From Bradyrhizobium sp. ARR65 (lineage in GTDB: Bacteria; Pseudomonadota; Alphaproteobacteria; Rhizobiales; Xanthobacteraceae): a stretch of DNA of 64,000 nt. Location: NCBI RefSeq assembly GCF_000472385.1, contig NZ_AWZU01000013.1:62001-126000 (forward strand). The letters are read 5' to 3'. The translations under genes and the position numbers were made by a program. Of this stretch, positions 46,484-54,911 are shown piece by piece (position 1 is the stretch's first letter; each line of letters opens with the position of its first letter). The notes under the pieces are model-generated. The model saw only the letters and a program-made list of their open reading frames with translations, made no database searches and was not told where the DNA came from.

Positions 46484-46706
46484 ACTCGAGCCGTAATCGG
46501 ACCCTCCGCGTGATACGAAGACGGTCGCGACCGTTTGACCTCTCGACGAGTCTCTGTGAAGCACAAGGCTATCGGCGCCGGCAACGGCCGGTTTTCGTTA
46601 GTTGCGCGAGGGGCGCGAGTAACGTCTCGCTGACGAGCTCCTCGGCCGGGAGGTCGCCATCCCCAGGATCGCCTACCGTGACGTCATCGACTCGTAGCGG
46701 AGATGT

Positions 46707-47303
46707 TTAGAACTGTTTTGCCAGAAGTGTGAAACTCTGACGGAGGTAATAAGCCAACGGGCGCGCCGCGTTGTGCTGTTTCCACTTGTCCAGGGCTAGA
46801 CGCAACGTACCCATCGCCACCATCGCGACCAGCCGAAGCCCGTCCCGCCGTCCCGGCAACGGCCAAAGCTCGCACATCGCTTCCAGCAGGATCTGCTCCG
46901 TCTCGACGAAAACGGCTTCCTTCCGCGCGCGGAGTGCCTCGGTCGATTGCATCAGGCGGTCGAAGACAATGGACTCCTTCGTCTCGTAGCGTGAAGCGAG
47001 CTTGATCAGGCACTTTTGGACGGCTTCGAGAGGAGTCTGATCGGGAGACTCGTCGAGCATCGCGGGCCTCAACGCTTCGCGGAAGCCGCTATCATGCGCG
47101 GCCAGCAGAACGTCCTCTTTGGATTTGAAATAATAGAAAAAGGTCCGGCGCGAGATGCCGGCTGCCTCCGCGATCGCGTCGAGCGTGGTGCCTTCGTAGC
47201 CGTTCCTCACGAACAGTTTCAAACCCTTTTCGATTATCCGTTCGGACGTCTCGCGCCGCTTGCGTTCCCTAAGGCCCTGCGGCCTTTCTGACGTGCTTTT
47301 CAT
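46707..47303 (-). CDS. TetR-family transcriptional regulator
   Basis: A 198-aa repressor with an N-terminal TetR HTH (RRETSERIIEKGLKLF, TTLDAIAEAAGISRRTFFYYFKSK, about residues 17-60) and a variable ligand-binding domain. It is divergent from the flavin monooxygenase across a region with two palindromes spaced by two helical turns. The likely role is repression of the monooxygenase until an aromatic or xenobiotic substrate binds (inference). Confidence 0.9.
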   Translation of the reverse strand: MKSTSERPQGLRERKRRETSERIIEKGLKLFVRNGYEGTTLDAIAEAAGISRRTFFYYFKSKEDVLLAAHDSGFREALRPAMLDESPDQTPLEAVQKCLIKLASRYETKESIVFDRLMQSTEALRARKEAVFVETEQILLEAMCELWPLPGRRDGLRLVAMVAMGTLRLALDKWKQHNAARPLAYYLRQSFTLLAKQF

Positions 47304-47336
47304 ATAAACCGACTCTGGCCGATGGCACTTGCGAAA

Positions 47337-47371
47337 TTACACCGAGTGTAATAAAAGATCGCACTCGGTGC
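47337..47371. promoter_or_regulatory. Paired TetR operator palindromes
   Basis: Two related palindromes occur: TTACAC-CGA-GTGTAA (47337-47351) and GCAC-TCG-GTGC (47361-47371). Their centres are 22 bases apart, two helical turns, and they share the pattern T-x-x-CAC-N3-GTG-x-AA. They lie between the divergent TetR and monooxygenase genes, the usual arrangement for cooperative TetR binding. Confidence 0.65.
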
Positions 47372-47395
47372 AAGTTTTTAGGAAGGATCCGCGAC

Positions 47396-47503
47396 ATGAC
47401 TCAAGCCGGGACGTGGCCAGTGACGGAGCCTTTCGGCGGGGCGAATATGCCGCCGATGGTGGCGCTGACGACAGCGATGGGGGATTTACACTTTGCTGTA
47501 TGA
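47396..47503 (+). CDS. 35-aa leader reading frame upstream of the monooxygenase
   Basis: ATG at 47396 has a strong GGAAGG site 11 bases upstream and opens a 35-codon frame (starts MTQAGTWPVTEPFGG) that ends at TGA 47501-47503, overlapping the first codons of the monooxygenase. No family is recognised. It could be a translational-coupling leader or the remnant of a lost gene. Confidence 0.35.
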   Translation: MTQAGTWPVTEPFGGANMPPMVALTTAMGDLHFAV

Positions 47504-49046
47504 TGTCGTGATTGCCGGCGGCGGCCCTGTCGGCCTGTTTCTGGCGTGTGAACTGCGCCTCGCCGAGCTGTCCGTGCTGGTGCTGGAGCAAAACGAGGAA
47601 CAGAAGTCCCCTCTGAAGCGGCTTCCATTCGGCTTGCGCGGCCTTTCGCTGCCCACCATCGAAGCCTTCTATCGTCGCGGGCTACTGAACGACATCGTAG
47701 CGGCACAACGCGCGAAAGATGAGGCAGGCGGCAGCAGCGCGTCGACCATCCCGCATTGGATGCAGTTGCCGCGCCGTCCCGGCGGCCATTTCGCCGGCAT
47801 CCAGTTCTACCACGACAACATCGATACCTCGAAGTGGCAGTATCGCCTGCCAAGTCCAGCCAGCACCAGCGTGGCTGTCGAGATGGAGCACCTCGAATCC
47901 GTGTTGGCTGCTCGCGCACGCGCAATGGGGGTCGAGATCAGGCGCGGTATCGGCGTCGAGGATCTCAGCCAATCGGGCGAAGCAGTGACTATTCGCGCTG
48001 GTGGTCAGACTTTTCGCGGGCGCTGGCTTGTCGGTTGTGACGGCGGCCGCAGTACAGTTCGCAAGGCCGGCGGCTTCGACTTCGTCGGCACCGACCCGGA
48101 GTTCACCGGCTATTCCGTTGAAGTCGATATGGCCGATCCGGACAAGCTCCGCCCGGGCCGCCACTACACGCCGACGGGCATGTATACTTATTCGCGGCCG
48201 GGGACGATCGCGATGGTCGATTTCGACGGGGGCGCTTTCCACCGAATCCAGCCAATTGCGCTTGAGCATGTGCAGGCCGTATTGCGCCGTATCTCTGGGG
48301 CCGATGTCACCTTGACGGCCCTCAAGCTTGCCACGACCTGGACGGATCGCGCCTATCAGGCGACCGCATACCGCAAAGGGCGGGTGCTGCTCGCCGGCGA
48401 CGCCGCGCACATCCATTCCCCCTTGGGCGGCCAAGGCCTCAACCTCGGGCTTGGTGACGCGATGAACCTTGGCTGGAAGCTGGCTTCCACGATCCGCGGC
48501 AGCGCCCCGGTCGGCCTGCTCGATAGTTATTTCAGCGAGCGGCATCCGATAGGAGTGCAGATACTCGATTGGTCGCGTGCCCAGGTCGCGCTCATGCGGC
48601 CGACCCCCAGTACGCGCGCGCTCGAAGCTATCATCCGTGATCTCATGGATACGCGCGACGGCGCGACATATTTTGCTGAGCGCGTATGGGGTGTTTCTCT
48701 CCGCTACGATCTTGGCGGCGGCCATCCGCTGGTTGGCCTCAGCGCTCCCGACTTCGAATTGGCCGACGGAACAAACCTCGCCGAGCTCCTCGGCAAGGGG
48801 AAAGGACTCTTCCTGGACTTTGACGCTCGGTCACAGCTTCGAGCGGTTGCAGGTCGCTGGAGCGGTCGGATCGCGTATGTCGCAAGCGAGGTCAAGGATC
48901 GGCTGGGTCTGAGCGCTGTGCTTGTGCGCCCTGATGGCGTTGTTGCCTGGGCCGCTGAGGTCACCCCTGACCCAGAGCAGGCCGCTCAAGCCGCATCGAG
49001 ATGGTTCGGCGAACCCGAGGAGGTGCGTGAACCCACCTCGCAATAA
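47493..49046 (+). CDS. Class A FAD-dependent aromatic monooxygenase
   Basis: A 517-aa flavoprotein hydroxylase of the PHBH/PheA/RdmE fold. FAD-binding GGGPVG is at about residues 9-14, the second dinucleotide motif LVGCDGGRSTVRKA near 180-193, and the third LAGDAAHIHSPLGGQGLNLG near 300-319. The C-terminal 110 residues look like the thioredoxin-like domain of phenol hydroxylase relatives. The only plausible start is TTG at 47493, with GGGGGA 8 bases upstream; an in-frame stop lies before it. It probably hydroxylates a phenol-like or polyketide-like substrate under TetR control. Confidence 0.85.
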   Translation: MLYDVVIAGGGPVGLFLACELRLAELSVLVLEQNEEQKSPLKRLPFGLRGLSLPTIEAFYRRGLLNDIVAAQRAKDEAGGSSASTIPHWMQLPRRPGGHFAGIQFYHDNIDTSKWQYRLPSPASTSVAVEMEHLESVLAARARAMGVEIRRGIGVEDLSQSGEAVTIRAGGQTFRGRWLVGCDGGRSTVRKAGGFDFVGTDPEFTGYSVEVDMADPDKLRPGRHYTPTGMYTYSRPGTIAMVDFDGGAFHRIQPIALEHVQAVLRRISGADVTLTALKLATTWTDRAYQATAYRKGRVLLAGDAAHIHSPLGGQGLNLGLGDAMNLGWKLASTIRGSAPVGLLDSYFSERHPIGVQILDWSRAQVALMRPTPSTRALEAIIRDLMDTRDGATYFAERVWGVSLRYDLGGGHPLVGLSAPDFELADGTNLAELLGKGKGLFLDFDARSQLRAVAGRWSGRIAYVASEVKDRLGLSAVLVRPDGVVAWAAEVTPDPEQAAQAASRWFGEPEEVREPTSQ

Positions 49047-49208
49047 TGCTCCTGGACCGGCTCGATATCGCTGGTCAGGGATATGCTTCCGCAGGGTGAT
49101 GTCGGCTTCCGACCCCGAGCCGAATAACGCGTCTGCCGCCGGAACGTCGGCTGTCGGGGGCCTGGAAATTCCCAAACAGAGGCTTGGCCATAATGTCCTG
49201 AATCGCTC

Positions 49209-52200
49209 TTATCGGCGCGAAGCGCCGTTGACGTCCAGCTCGTCCAAAAGAGCCTTGGCCTCCTTGAGGTCGGGGGTATCGAATCCTTCCGTGAACTGAC
49301 TGTAGACCTGCTGGAGAAGGTCGCGCGCTTCGCCGCTCCGGTCTTGGTCCTGCCACAGACGGGCGAGGTTGGTGGCGGCACGAAGCTTGAACGCAAGCGC
49401 CCCTTGCCGGTTCGCGGTCTCGATCGCCTGCAACAGCCGCCGCGCGGCCTCCGCGATCGCTTCGCCGCCGCGAGCCGCGAGGCATGCTCCCGCCAGCCGA
49501 TGCGCTTCCGCCTCGAATAGGCGGTTGCGGCTGGTCGCGATGACCTCGACCGCTTCCTGGACGACTTGCTGTGCGCGGTCGAGCTCGCCGGCCTTCAGCA
49601 GGGCCTCAGCGAACACCAGAAGCTCGTACTCGTAATAGAAGCGTCGTACCGACTGCCGCGTGGCCTCGACGGCATCCTCCATGCGCTCGAGGCCCTCCGA
49701 CACCTGCCCGCATTGAAACGCGGTCCAGCCCAGGAGAAGCGGGCACACCACGAAGATGTTGCTCCCTTGCTCGCGCCCGATGCGTATCGTCAGCTCGGCA
49801 TATTCACGGCACGGCTCGGGGGCACGGAGCATTTGCCGAAGCGCTGCCGACCACCATGCCGCATGGGCCAGGCTCGGAGGATGGCCGAGCCGACTGCCCA
49901 GTTCGAGCGCGGCAACCGACATTTGCGTCGCTTTGTCCGCAAAGCCCGTGACCCAGAGAGTGATGGCACTGTGCGCATAGGCGCACACGCCCGTATCGTG
50001 ACCACCATAATCGTAAGCATGCGCGTGATGGCGCTCGGGATTGTACAGCGCGATACCGCGTTCGGTGTCGGCAAGGGTGATCGAATTGAGGCCAAGCACA
50101 TGGGAGTTCGCCCAGCGCGAATGATAGGCCTCAAGCATCAGATCGGGATCAGAAAGCCGTTCGGCCACCTCAACGAGCTCGTTGGCCATTCCAAGCGCCT
50201 GCTCGGTGCGCCCCGTAATCAGGTTCGTGTACCAGTTCCCCCACATCGCCCTGAAGAGCTTCTTGTCATCGCCAAGTCCACGTCCGAGCGTGACGGCTCG
50301 GGCGTAGTGATCGACGATTTCGTGCCCTGCCGAACGAAAACCGCGCGCGCTGACCAGGGCGGTGCCCAGTCCAAGCCGGATGTCGAGCTCCTGCTGCCAG
50401 CGCTCCGCCGAATCAGGCATCTCATCCAGAAGTTGCAGCGCGCTGGAAAAATGCTTCAGCGCCTCGCTTCCGGCCGAGCGGCGCAAGGCCAGCTCACCGG
50501 CGCGCTGCCAATAGACTGCAGCCTGCTTCCTCAGACCCGCTTCGGTCCGGTGGCGCGCCACCACTTCGGGCTGGCTCTCGACGATCTCGGGAAACATCTC
50601 CTCGATTGCCTGCGCAATGCGCGCGTGCAGGCTTCGGCGCCGGTCCCGCAGCAGGGTGCTGTAGGCGGCATCCTGCAGCAAGCCATGCTTGAACAGAAAG
50701 TTCGATCGCGGCGGCTCGCCGCGCTGGAAGATCAGGCCGGCCTCGACCAGCCGATCGAGCGTCTCCTTGATCTCCCCCTCGGGCCGCTCGGCAACCTTGG
50801 CCGCGAGCTCGTAGGAAAACTCCCGGCCAATTGTCGCGCCGATCTGCGCAATCTCCTTGGCCGCGGGGCCGATGCGGTCAAGCCTTGCCATCAAGGAGGC
50901 ATGCAGTGTCGGCGGCACCGAGAGCGACGGGCGCGACGTTGAGGATTCGGCCCGCCGGGCCGGCCTGGCATCAACGACGGTTTTGGTCACCTCTTCCAGG
51001 AACAGCGGAACGCCATCCCCGCGCTCGACGATTTCTCCGATCAGTTCACTCGGCAATGATTTCGCTTTCGCCGCGAGCTGCCGGACCAAGGCCTCGCTAT
51101 CGAACCGGTTCAGACGGTTGAGCGTCAGCATGGTCACGTGCGGCTGGTCTGCCCACGGCGCGACAAAGTCCGGGCGAAACGTTGCAATCAGCATGACGGG
51201 CATGCGGCCGATCCGACGAATGAAGAGGTCGAGCAGCTCTTGCGTGGTCGGATCAATCCAGTGCAGGTCTTCAAAGATCATCAACACCGGCTTCCTCCGC
51301 GCCAACGCGGTGAGCTGGTGCTGCAATGCCTCGAAAGTCTCCTCCCTCCTGCGTCGCGGGTTGTGCTCAACGCTGCCATAGCGTCCAGTGGGCAACAGCA
51401 AGAGGTCAGCCAACAGCGCCACGTCTCGCTCGGCCGCGGAGGTTTCGGCCATCAACGCTTCCAGCTTATCCAACTTAGCCGCGGGCGTGTCCTCCCGCCC
51501 GAATCCGGCGGCACGCTCGAGCAGATTGATGACCGGGAAGAGTGCGCTGGCCTGGTGATGAGGCGAGCAGAAGTAGTGCAATTCGGTGTACTGCTCCGTA
51601 TCAAGCAAATCCCGGAGCGCCACCGTCAGGCGCGATTTGCCGATGCCGGGTTCGCCGGAGAACAGGATGACACGCCCTTCGCCGGCTCTTGCCTGTGCCC
51701 AGCGCCGAAGCAAGAGCTCGGTTTCCTCCTGGCGATCGACGAGCGGTGTCTCAGCCGAGCGCAGGGCTTCGAAACGGCTCTTGAAGCGGTTCTCGCCCAG
51801 CACCCGCCAAGCGCGTTGAGGCTCGGTGAAGCCCTTGAGTTCCTTGAACCCGAGGTCCTCCAGCGCAAAAATCGACCCGATCTGTCGCCGTGTGCTCTCG
51901 GCAATCATGATCATGTTTGGCTCGGCCAGAGCAAGCAGCCGGGCGGCCAGATTGGGTACCTCGCCCAGAACCTCCGCGTCGTTTCCCGATCCGATCAGGT
52001 CACCCACCACCACGAGGCCGGTGGCGATGCCAATCCTGATCTGAAGCGGCTCCGGGCTCTCAATGCGCCCGATGCCTTCGATCAAAGCCAGGCTGGCCCG
52101 CACGGCCTGCTCGGGATCATCTTCATGAGCGTCCGGATAACCGAAATAGACCAGGACACCGTCACCGACGCGGCGGGATACGAAGCCGCCGAACCGGGGC

Positions 52201-52538
52201 ACAATCTCTGCAACGCGCTTGTGGTAAGCGCCGATGAGTTCGTGAAAGTCTTCGATGTCGAGACGGACGGACAGCGCCGTCGAGCCGACAAGGTCACAGA
52301 ACATTATCGTGAGGTGGCTACGCTCGGCGAGCGCTGCTCGGGGCAGGCTTGGCGCGAGTTCGGGACTTCGAATAGCCCCGCCCGAGCCCGCGAGGCTCGT
52401 GCCGCATTTGCCACAGAACTTCGAGCCGTGCGCTTCGCTGTTGCCACAGGAAGGACAGCTGAGCACCAATGCCGATCCACACTGGCTGCAGAACCTGGCA
52501 AGTTCTGAGACGTCTGCGCGGCAGTTAGGGCACTCCAT
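49209..52538 (-). CDS. Class III adenylate/guanylate cyclase domain - AAA ATPase - TPR protein
   Basis: A 1109-aa signalling protein. Two zinc ribbons at the N-terminus use C3, C6, C17, C20 and C28, C31, C42, C45. A class III cyclase domain follows (about 74-235) with metal-binding D82 (FCDLVGSTA) and D126 (VGDGVLVYFG). A STAND-type ATPase has Walker A GEPGIGKS (295-302) and Walker B LMIFEDLHWID near 430. The C-terminal 500 residues are TPR-like helices. No membrane segment is seen. It is convergent to the monooxygenase. Such proteins probably couple nucleotide-cycle signalling to protein binding; the ligand is unknown. Confidence 0.85.
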   Translation of the reverse strand: MECPNCRADVSELARFCSQCGSALVLSCPSCGNSEAHGSKFCGKCGTSLAGSGGAIRSPELAPSLPRAALAERSHLTIMFCDLVGSTALSVRLDIEDFHELIGAYHKRVAEIVPRFGGFVSRRVGDGVLVYFGYPDAHEDDPEQAVRASLALIEGIGRIESPEPLQIRIGIATGLVVVGDLIGSGNDAEVLGEVPNLAARLLALAEPNMIMIAESTRRQIGSIFALEDLGFKELKGFTEPQRAWRVLGENRFKSRFEALRSAETPLVDRQEETELLLRRWAQARAGEGRVILFSGEPGIGKSRLTVALRDLLDTEQYTELHYFCSPHHQASALFPVINLLERAAGFGREDTPAAKLDKLEALMAETSAAERDVALLADLLLLPTGRYGSVEHNPRRRREETFEALQHQLTALARRKPVLMIFEDLHWIDPTTQELLDLFIRRIGRMPVMLIATFRPDFVAPWADQPHVTMLTLNRLNRFDSEALVRQLAAKAKSLPSELIGEIVERGDGVPLFLEEVTKTVVDARPARRAESSTSRPSLSVPPTLHASLMARLDRIGPAAKEIAQIGATIGREFSYELAAKVAERPEGEIKETLDRLVEAGLIFQRGEPPRSNFLFKHGLLQDAAYSTLLRDRRRSLHARIAQAIEEMFPEIVESQPEVVARHRTEAGLRKQAAVYWQRAGELALRRSAGSEALKHFSSALQLLDEMPDSAERWQQELDIRLGLGTALVSARGFRSAGHEIVDHYARAVTLGRGLGDDKKLFRAMWGNWYTNLITGRTEQALGMANELVEVAERLSDPDLMLEAYHSRWANSHVLGLNSITLADTERGIALYNPERHHAHAYDYGGHDTGVCAYAHSAITLWVTGFADKATQMSVAALELGSRLGHPPSLAHAAWWSAALRQMLRAPEPCREYAELTIRIGREQGSNIFVVCPLLLGWTAFQCGQVSEGLERMEDAVEATRQSVRRFYYEYELLVFAEALLKAGELDRAQQVVQEAVEVIATSRNRLFEAEAHRLAGACLAARGGEAIAEAARRLLQAIETANRQGALAFKLRAATNLARLWQDQDRSGEARDLLQQVYSQFTEGFDTPDLKEAKALLDELDVNGASRR

Positions 52539-53032
52539 ACCACACCTTACAGACCTGGCGGATCAGGATAGCACGGGCGCCGTTCAGTGCCCATCTGCGC
52601 CAGTTTGGCGCTCCAGTGGTGGGACGTGCCTGCGGCAGGCAGCCTTGAAGGATTATCGTCATAATAAAAAAATACGTCGGTAAATGAAATTCGAGCGCCG
52701 GCGCCGGTTGGAGACCCACGCAAGCATTCACTCGGCCGCAGCCGTAACAGCACTTTATGGCGCCAGGGTGGTACAAATTGCAAGCTGATGCTGCCCGTTA
52801 TGCCGGCAAGAAGGCGCCGGCCACAAGTCAAAGGCCTATCCAGCCGATACGTCAGGCGACCGGCAAATGAGGAAATTGGGCTTGTATTCCCACACGGCGT
52901 GGTTGTTGAATAGGCGAGAGGGCAGGGCGGCTAATTCCACAAATACGTGATCATCGGCTGCCCCTAGAACACATCCGGGTGTCGGGCCGATCTTATCGGA
53001 CGGGTACCCCGGGGAGGATTGGAGGCGTGGCG
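52539..53032. other. Intergenic region between cyclase and HELGH protein genes
   Basis: There are 494 bases with divergent promoters expected but none clear. An AT-rich patch (about 52655-52685) breaks the GC-rich background. A minus-strand 83-codon reading (52525-52776) with a CCYGCG motif overlaps the cyclase start and is not supported as a gene. Confidence 0.5.
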
Positions 53033-54118
53033 ATGAAGTCGAACACGTTGTTTACGTTTGTCGTTCTGATGATTGCGGCTTATTCGGTGCAGGCCGCCGA
53101 GCGGCCTAAGCCAACCGAACCACCTGTCAGTCATTTCCAAGGGACGTGTGACAGCGACCCGGATGGCAAGAAGTTTGCGGAGAAGGCCTGCTACACCTCC
53201 TATAATCCAGGGAGGGCTGGCATGGACGGGGGATACCGGCCCCCGGCTTGCGACAAGCGCAAGGTGTCCGATCAGCAAAAGGAGGTGCTGGCAAAGGCGT
53301 ATAGCCGGGCGCCGGACTACATGAAGGGCAAGCTGTGTCGGTTGACGCAGTTGTTCGTGACGAAGGCGAACCTTTGGGGGCCATGGGGGTGGGGCTTCTG
53401 GGAAGGCGCGGACCGCCCGCCGGGCAAGGGCGTTTATCTCGCCATCTCCGACTCCGAGCTGGCGACCAGGAAATCAGTCGCCGAAACAGAAAACGAGACG
53501 GTGGACAGGCTTGTGCAACTCCGTGGTCGATTTGATCGAGCGCGGCTGCTGCGTTTGCGATCGTCCGCTCCTGCCGATCCGGAGCTGACGGTTCTGGCCG
53601 GACTAGCCCACGAACTCGGCCACATCCTGCTCGCCGATTCCAACGGGGATGGAGTTGACCCGGCCCACCCGCGACGGGAGGTGAGCGGTCCACCGCAAAG
53701 CGCGTGCTTCGAAGATGCCTTCATCAACGCATCGTGGGATTCGCGCCGGTTTCATCAGAACATGCGGCGATGGGTCGATTTTGGCGAGCAATACAACAAC
53801 AGGCCGAAAAATCCTGATGTCAGCCTGAGCCGACTGAGAACGCTGGCGCGGCAAGGCAGGGTTGGGGCTGCAAACGACGTGATTAGAAGCGTGTACAGCA
53901 GCCACGAATTCACCAGTCCTGCAGCGATTCCCAATCCCATCGAAGATGTGGCTGAAACGTACAAATACAAAGTGCTGGCCGATGCGACACCAAATCAGGC
54001 CATCGAATTTCGGCTGGGTGGCCAGGACGTGAATGTGTCCGACTTGCTCAACTCCGACGTCTTGGCAAAGAAGGTCGAGTGTTTGCGCGCGCTCGGGTTC
54101 CTGACGGGTCAGCCATGA
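53033..54118 (+). CDS. Exported HELGH zinc-metalloprotease-like protein
   Basis: A 361-aa protein not assigned to a named family. Residues 1-22 form a signal peptide (hydrophobic run then VQAAE). The zinc-protease motif HELGH is at 193-197, within LAGLAHELGHILLADSNGDG; the third ligand is not obvious. Several cysteines (CDSDPDG, CYTSY, CDKRK, CRLTQ, CFED) suggest disulfides in the periplasm. GGAGGCGTGGCG precedes the ATG. It is convergent to the TfuA gene, ending 31 bases from it. It may process or degrade peptides; the link to the YcaO-TfuA pair is positional only. Confidence 0.6.
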   Translation: MKSNTLFTFVVLMIAAYSVQAAERPKPTEPPVSHFQGTCDSDPDGKKFAEKACYTSYNPGRAGMDGGYRPPACDKRKVSDQQKEVLAKAYSRAPDYMKGKLCRLTQLFVTKANLWGPWGWGFWEGADRPPGKGVYLAISDSELATRKSVAETENETVDRLVQLRGRFDRARLLRLRSSAPADPELTVLAGLAHELGHILLADSNGDGVDPAHPRREVSGPPQSACFEDAFINASWDSRRFHQNMRRWVDFGEQYNNRPKNPDVSLSRLRTLARQGRVGAANDVIRSVYSSHEFTSPAAIPNPIEDVAETYKYKVLADATPNQAIEFRLGGQDVNVSDLLNSDVLAKKVECLRALGFLTGQP

Positions 54119-54149
54119 CGAACGCGGCCCGGAGAATGTGACACCCAAC

Positions 54150-54911
54150 TCAGGAGGGCGGGTCCGAAGCCGCGTCGCTTGCCCGTTCGATGAGCTGGCG
54201 AGCCTCCTCCCAAGCGAAGGTGTGAGCGAACTGGTAAGTTACCTCAAGCGGGGTCACGCCGCCTTCGAGATGGCCCATCATGGCGTGGAGCATCTCTTCC
54301 GCATCGATGCGCTTTTGATCAACCAGTCCGCGAGGGAGCCACGCCGCGAAGCGATCCAGTGCCGCTTGCGCAAGGCCGCGCCCGGTCGCGCGTTTCAGGA
54401 TCGCCTCGTAGGTTCGGTCCTTATAGAATAGCGACTTGGCGGTCTCGACGAGGGCGGATGCGAGGTCCGGCTCCACGATGCCGGACTTCCGCGCGCGGTC
54501 GACGGTTGCACGCACATTCACCATGGCCTCGGTGACCTGGACATAGTTGACCTCAGCGGGCCCGTGCAGAACGGCTACTTCATCGTCATCGGTCAATTCG
54601 CCGGCGCGGAATTTCCGGTAGATATGACCGATACCCGTCATGCCGAATTCGGCGAGCTCTGCCGCCCGCAGCGCTCCAATGCTGGCGGCGCCGTAGACAT
54701 GGATGCCCTGCGCCATCGCCCAGAGGATTTCCTTGTGCCAGACCGTCGGCACGGTTTCGAAATATCCGTCGATGATGCCGATCAGCGCCGGCCGCTGCAA
54801 AGCGGCCAAATAGAGATCGCCGCGGCGCAGCGGCGGCCGCCATTCAAACCCCGCCACATGAGGGCGCACGTGCGGCGGCAGTGACGGCCCTGCAAAGATG
54901 ACGGCGCTCAT
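54150..54911 (-). CDS. tfuA: TfuA-like protein (YcaO partner)
   Basis: A 253-aa TfuA-family protein. The conserved core is clear: GIIDGYFETVPTVWHKEILWAM, GAASIGALRAAELAEFGMTG and the DDEVAVLHGPAE segment. TfuA was named from the trifolitoxin locus of Rhizobium and in thioamide-forming systems supplies sulfur for YcaO. The ATG at 54911 overlaps the YcaO stop (ATGA), so the two are translationally coupled. A longer in-frame start lies inside ycaO and is unlikely. It acts in the cytoplasm on a peptide or protein backbone together with YcaO. Confidence 0.9.
   Translation of the reverse strand: MSAVIFAGPSLPPHVRPHVAGFEWRPPLRRGDLYLAALQRPALIGIIDGYFETVPTVWHKEILWAMAQGIHVYGAASIGALRAAELAEFGMTGIGHIYRKFRAGELTDDDEVAVLHGPAEVNYVQVTEAMVNVRATVDRARKSGIVEPDLASALVETAKSLFYKDRTYEAILKRATGRGLAQAALDRFAAWLPRGLVDQKRIDAEEMLHAMMGHLEGGVTPLEVTYQFAHTFAWEEARQLIERASDAASDPPS

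Noticed and set aside
51138..52508. 456-codon plus-strand reading frame
   Set aside because: It is antisense to the cyclase/AAA/TPR gene, whose zinc ribbons, cyclase and Walker motifs are intact.
52525..52776. 83-codon minus-strand frame with a CCYGCG motif, considered as a RiPP precursor
   Set aside because: It overlaps the cyclase start, has no good ribosome site, and lies beyond a plus-strand gene from ycaO-tfuA, so it is not co-transcribed.
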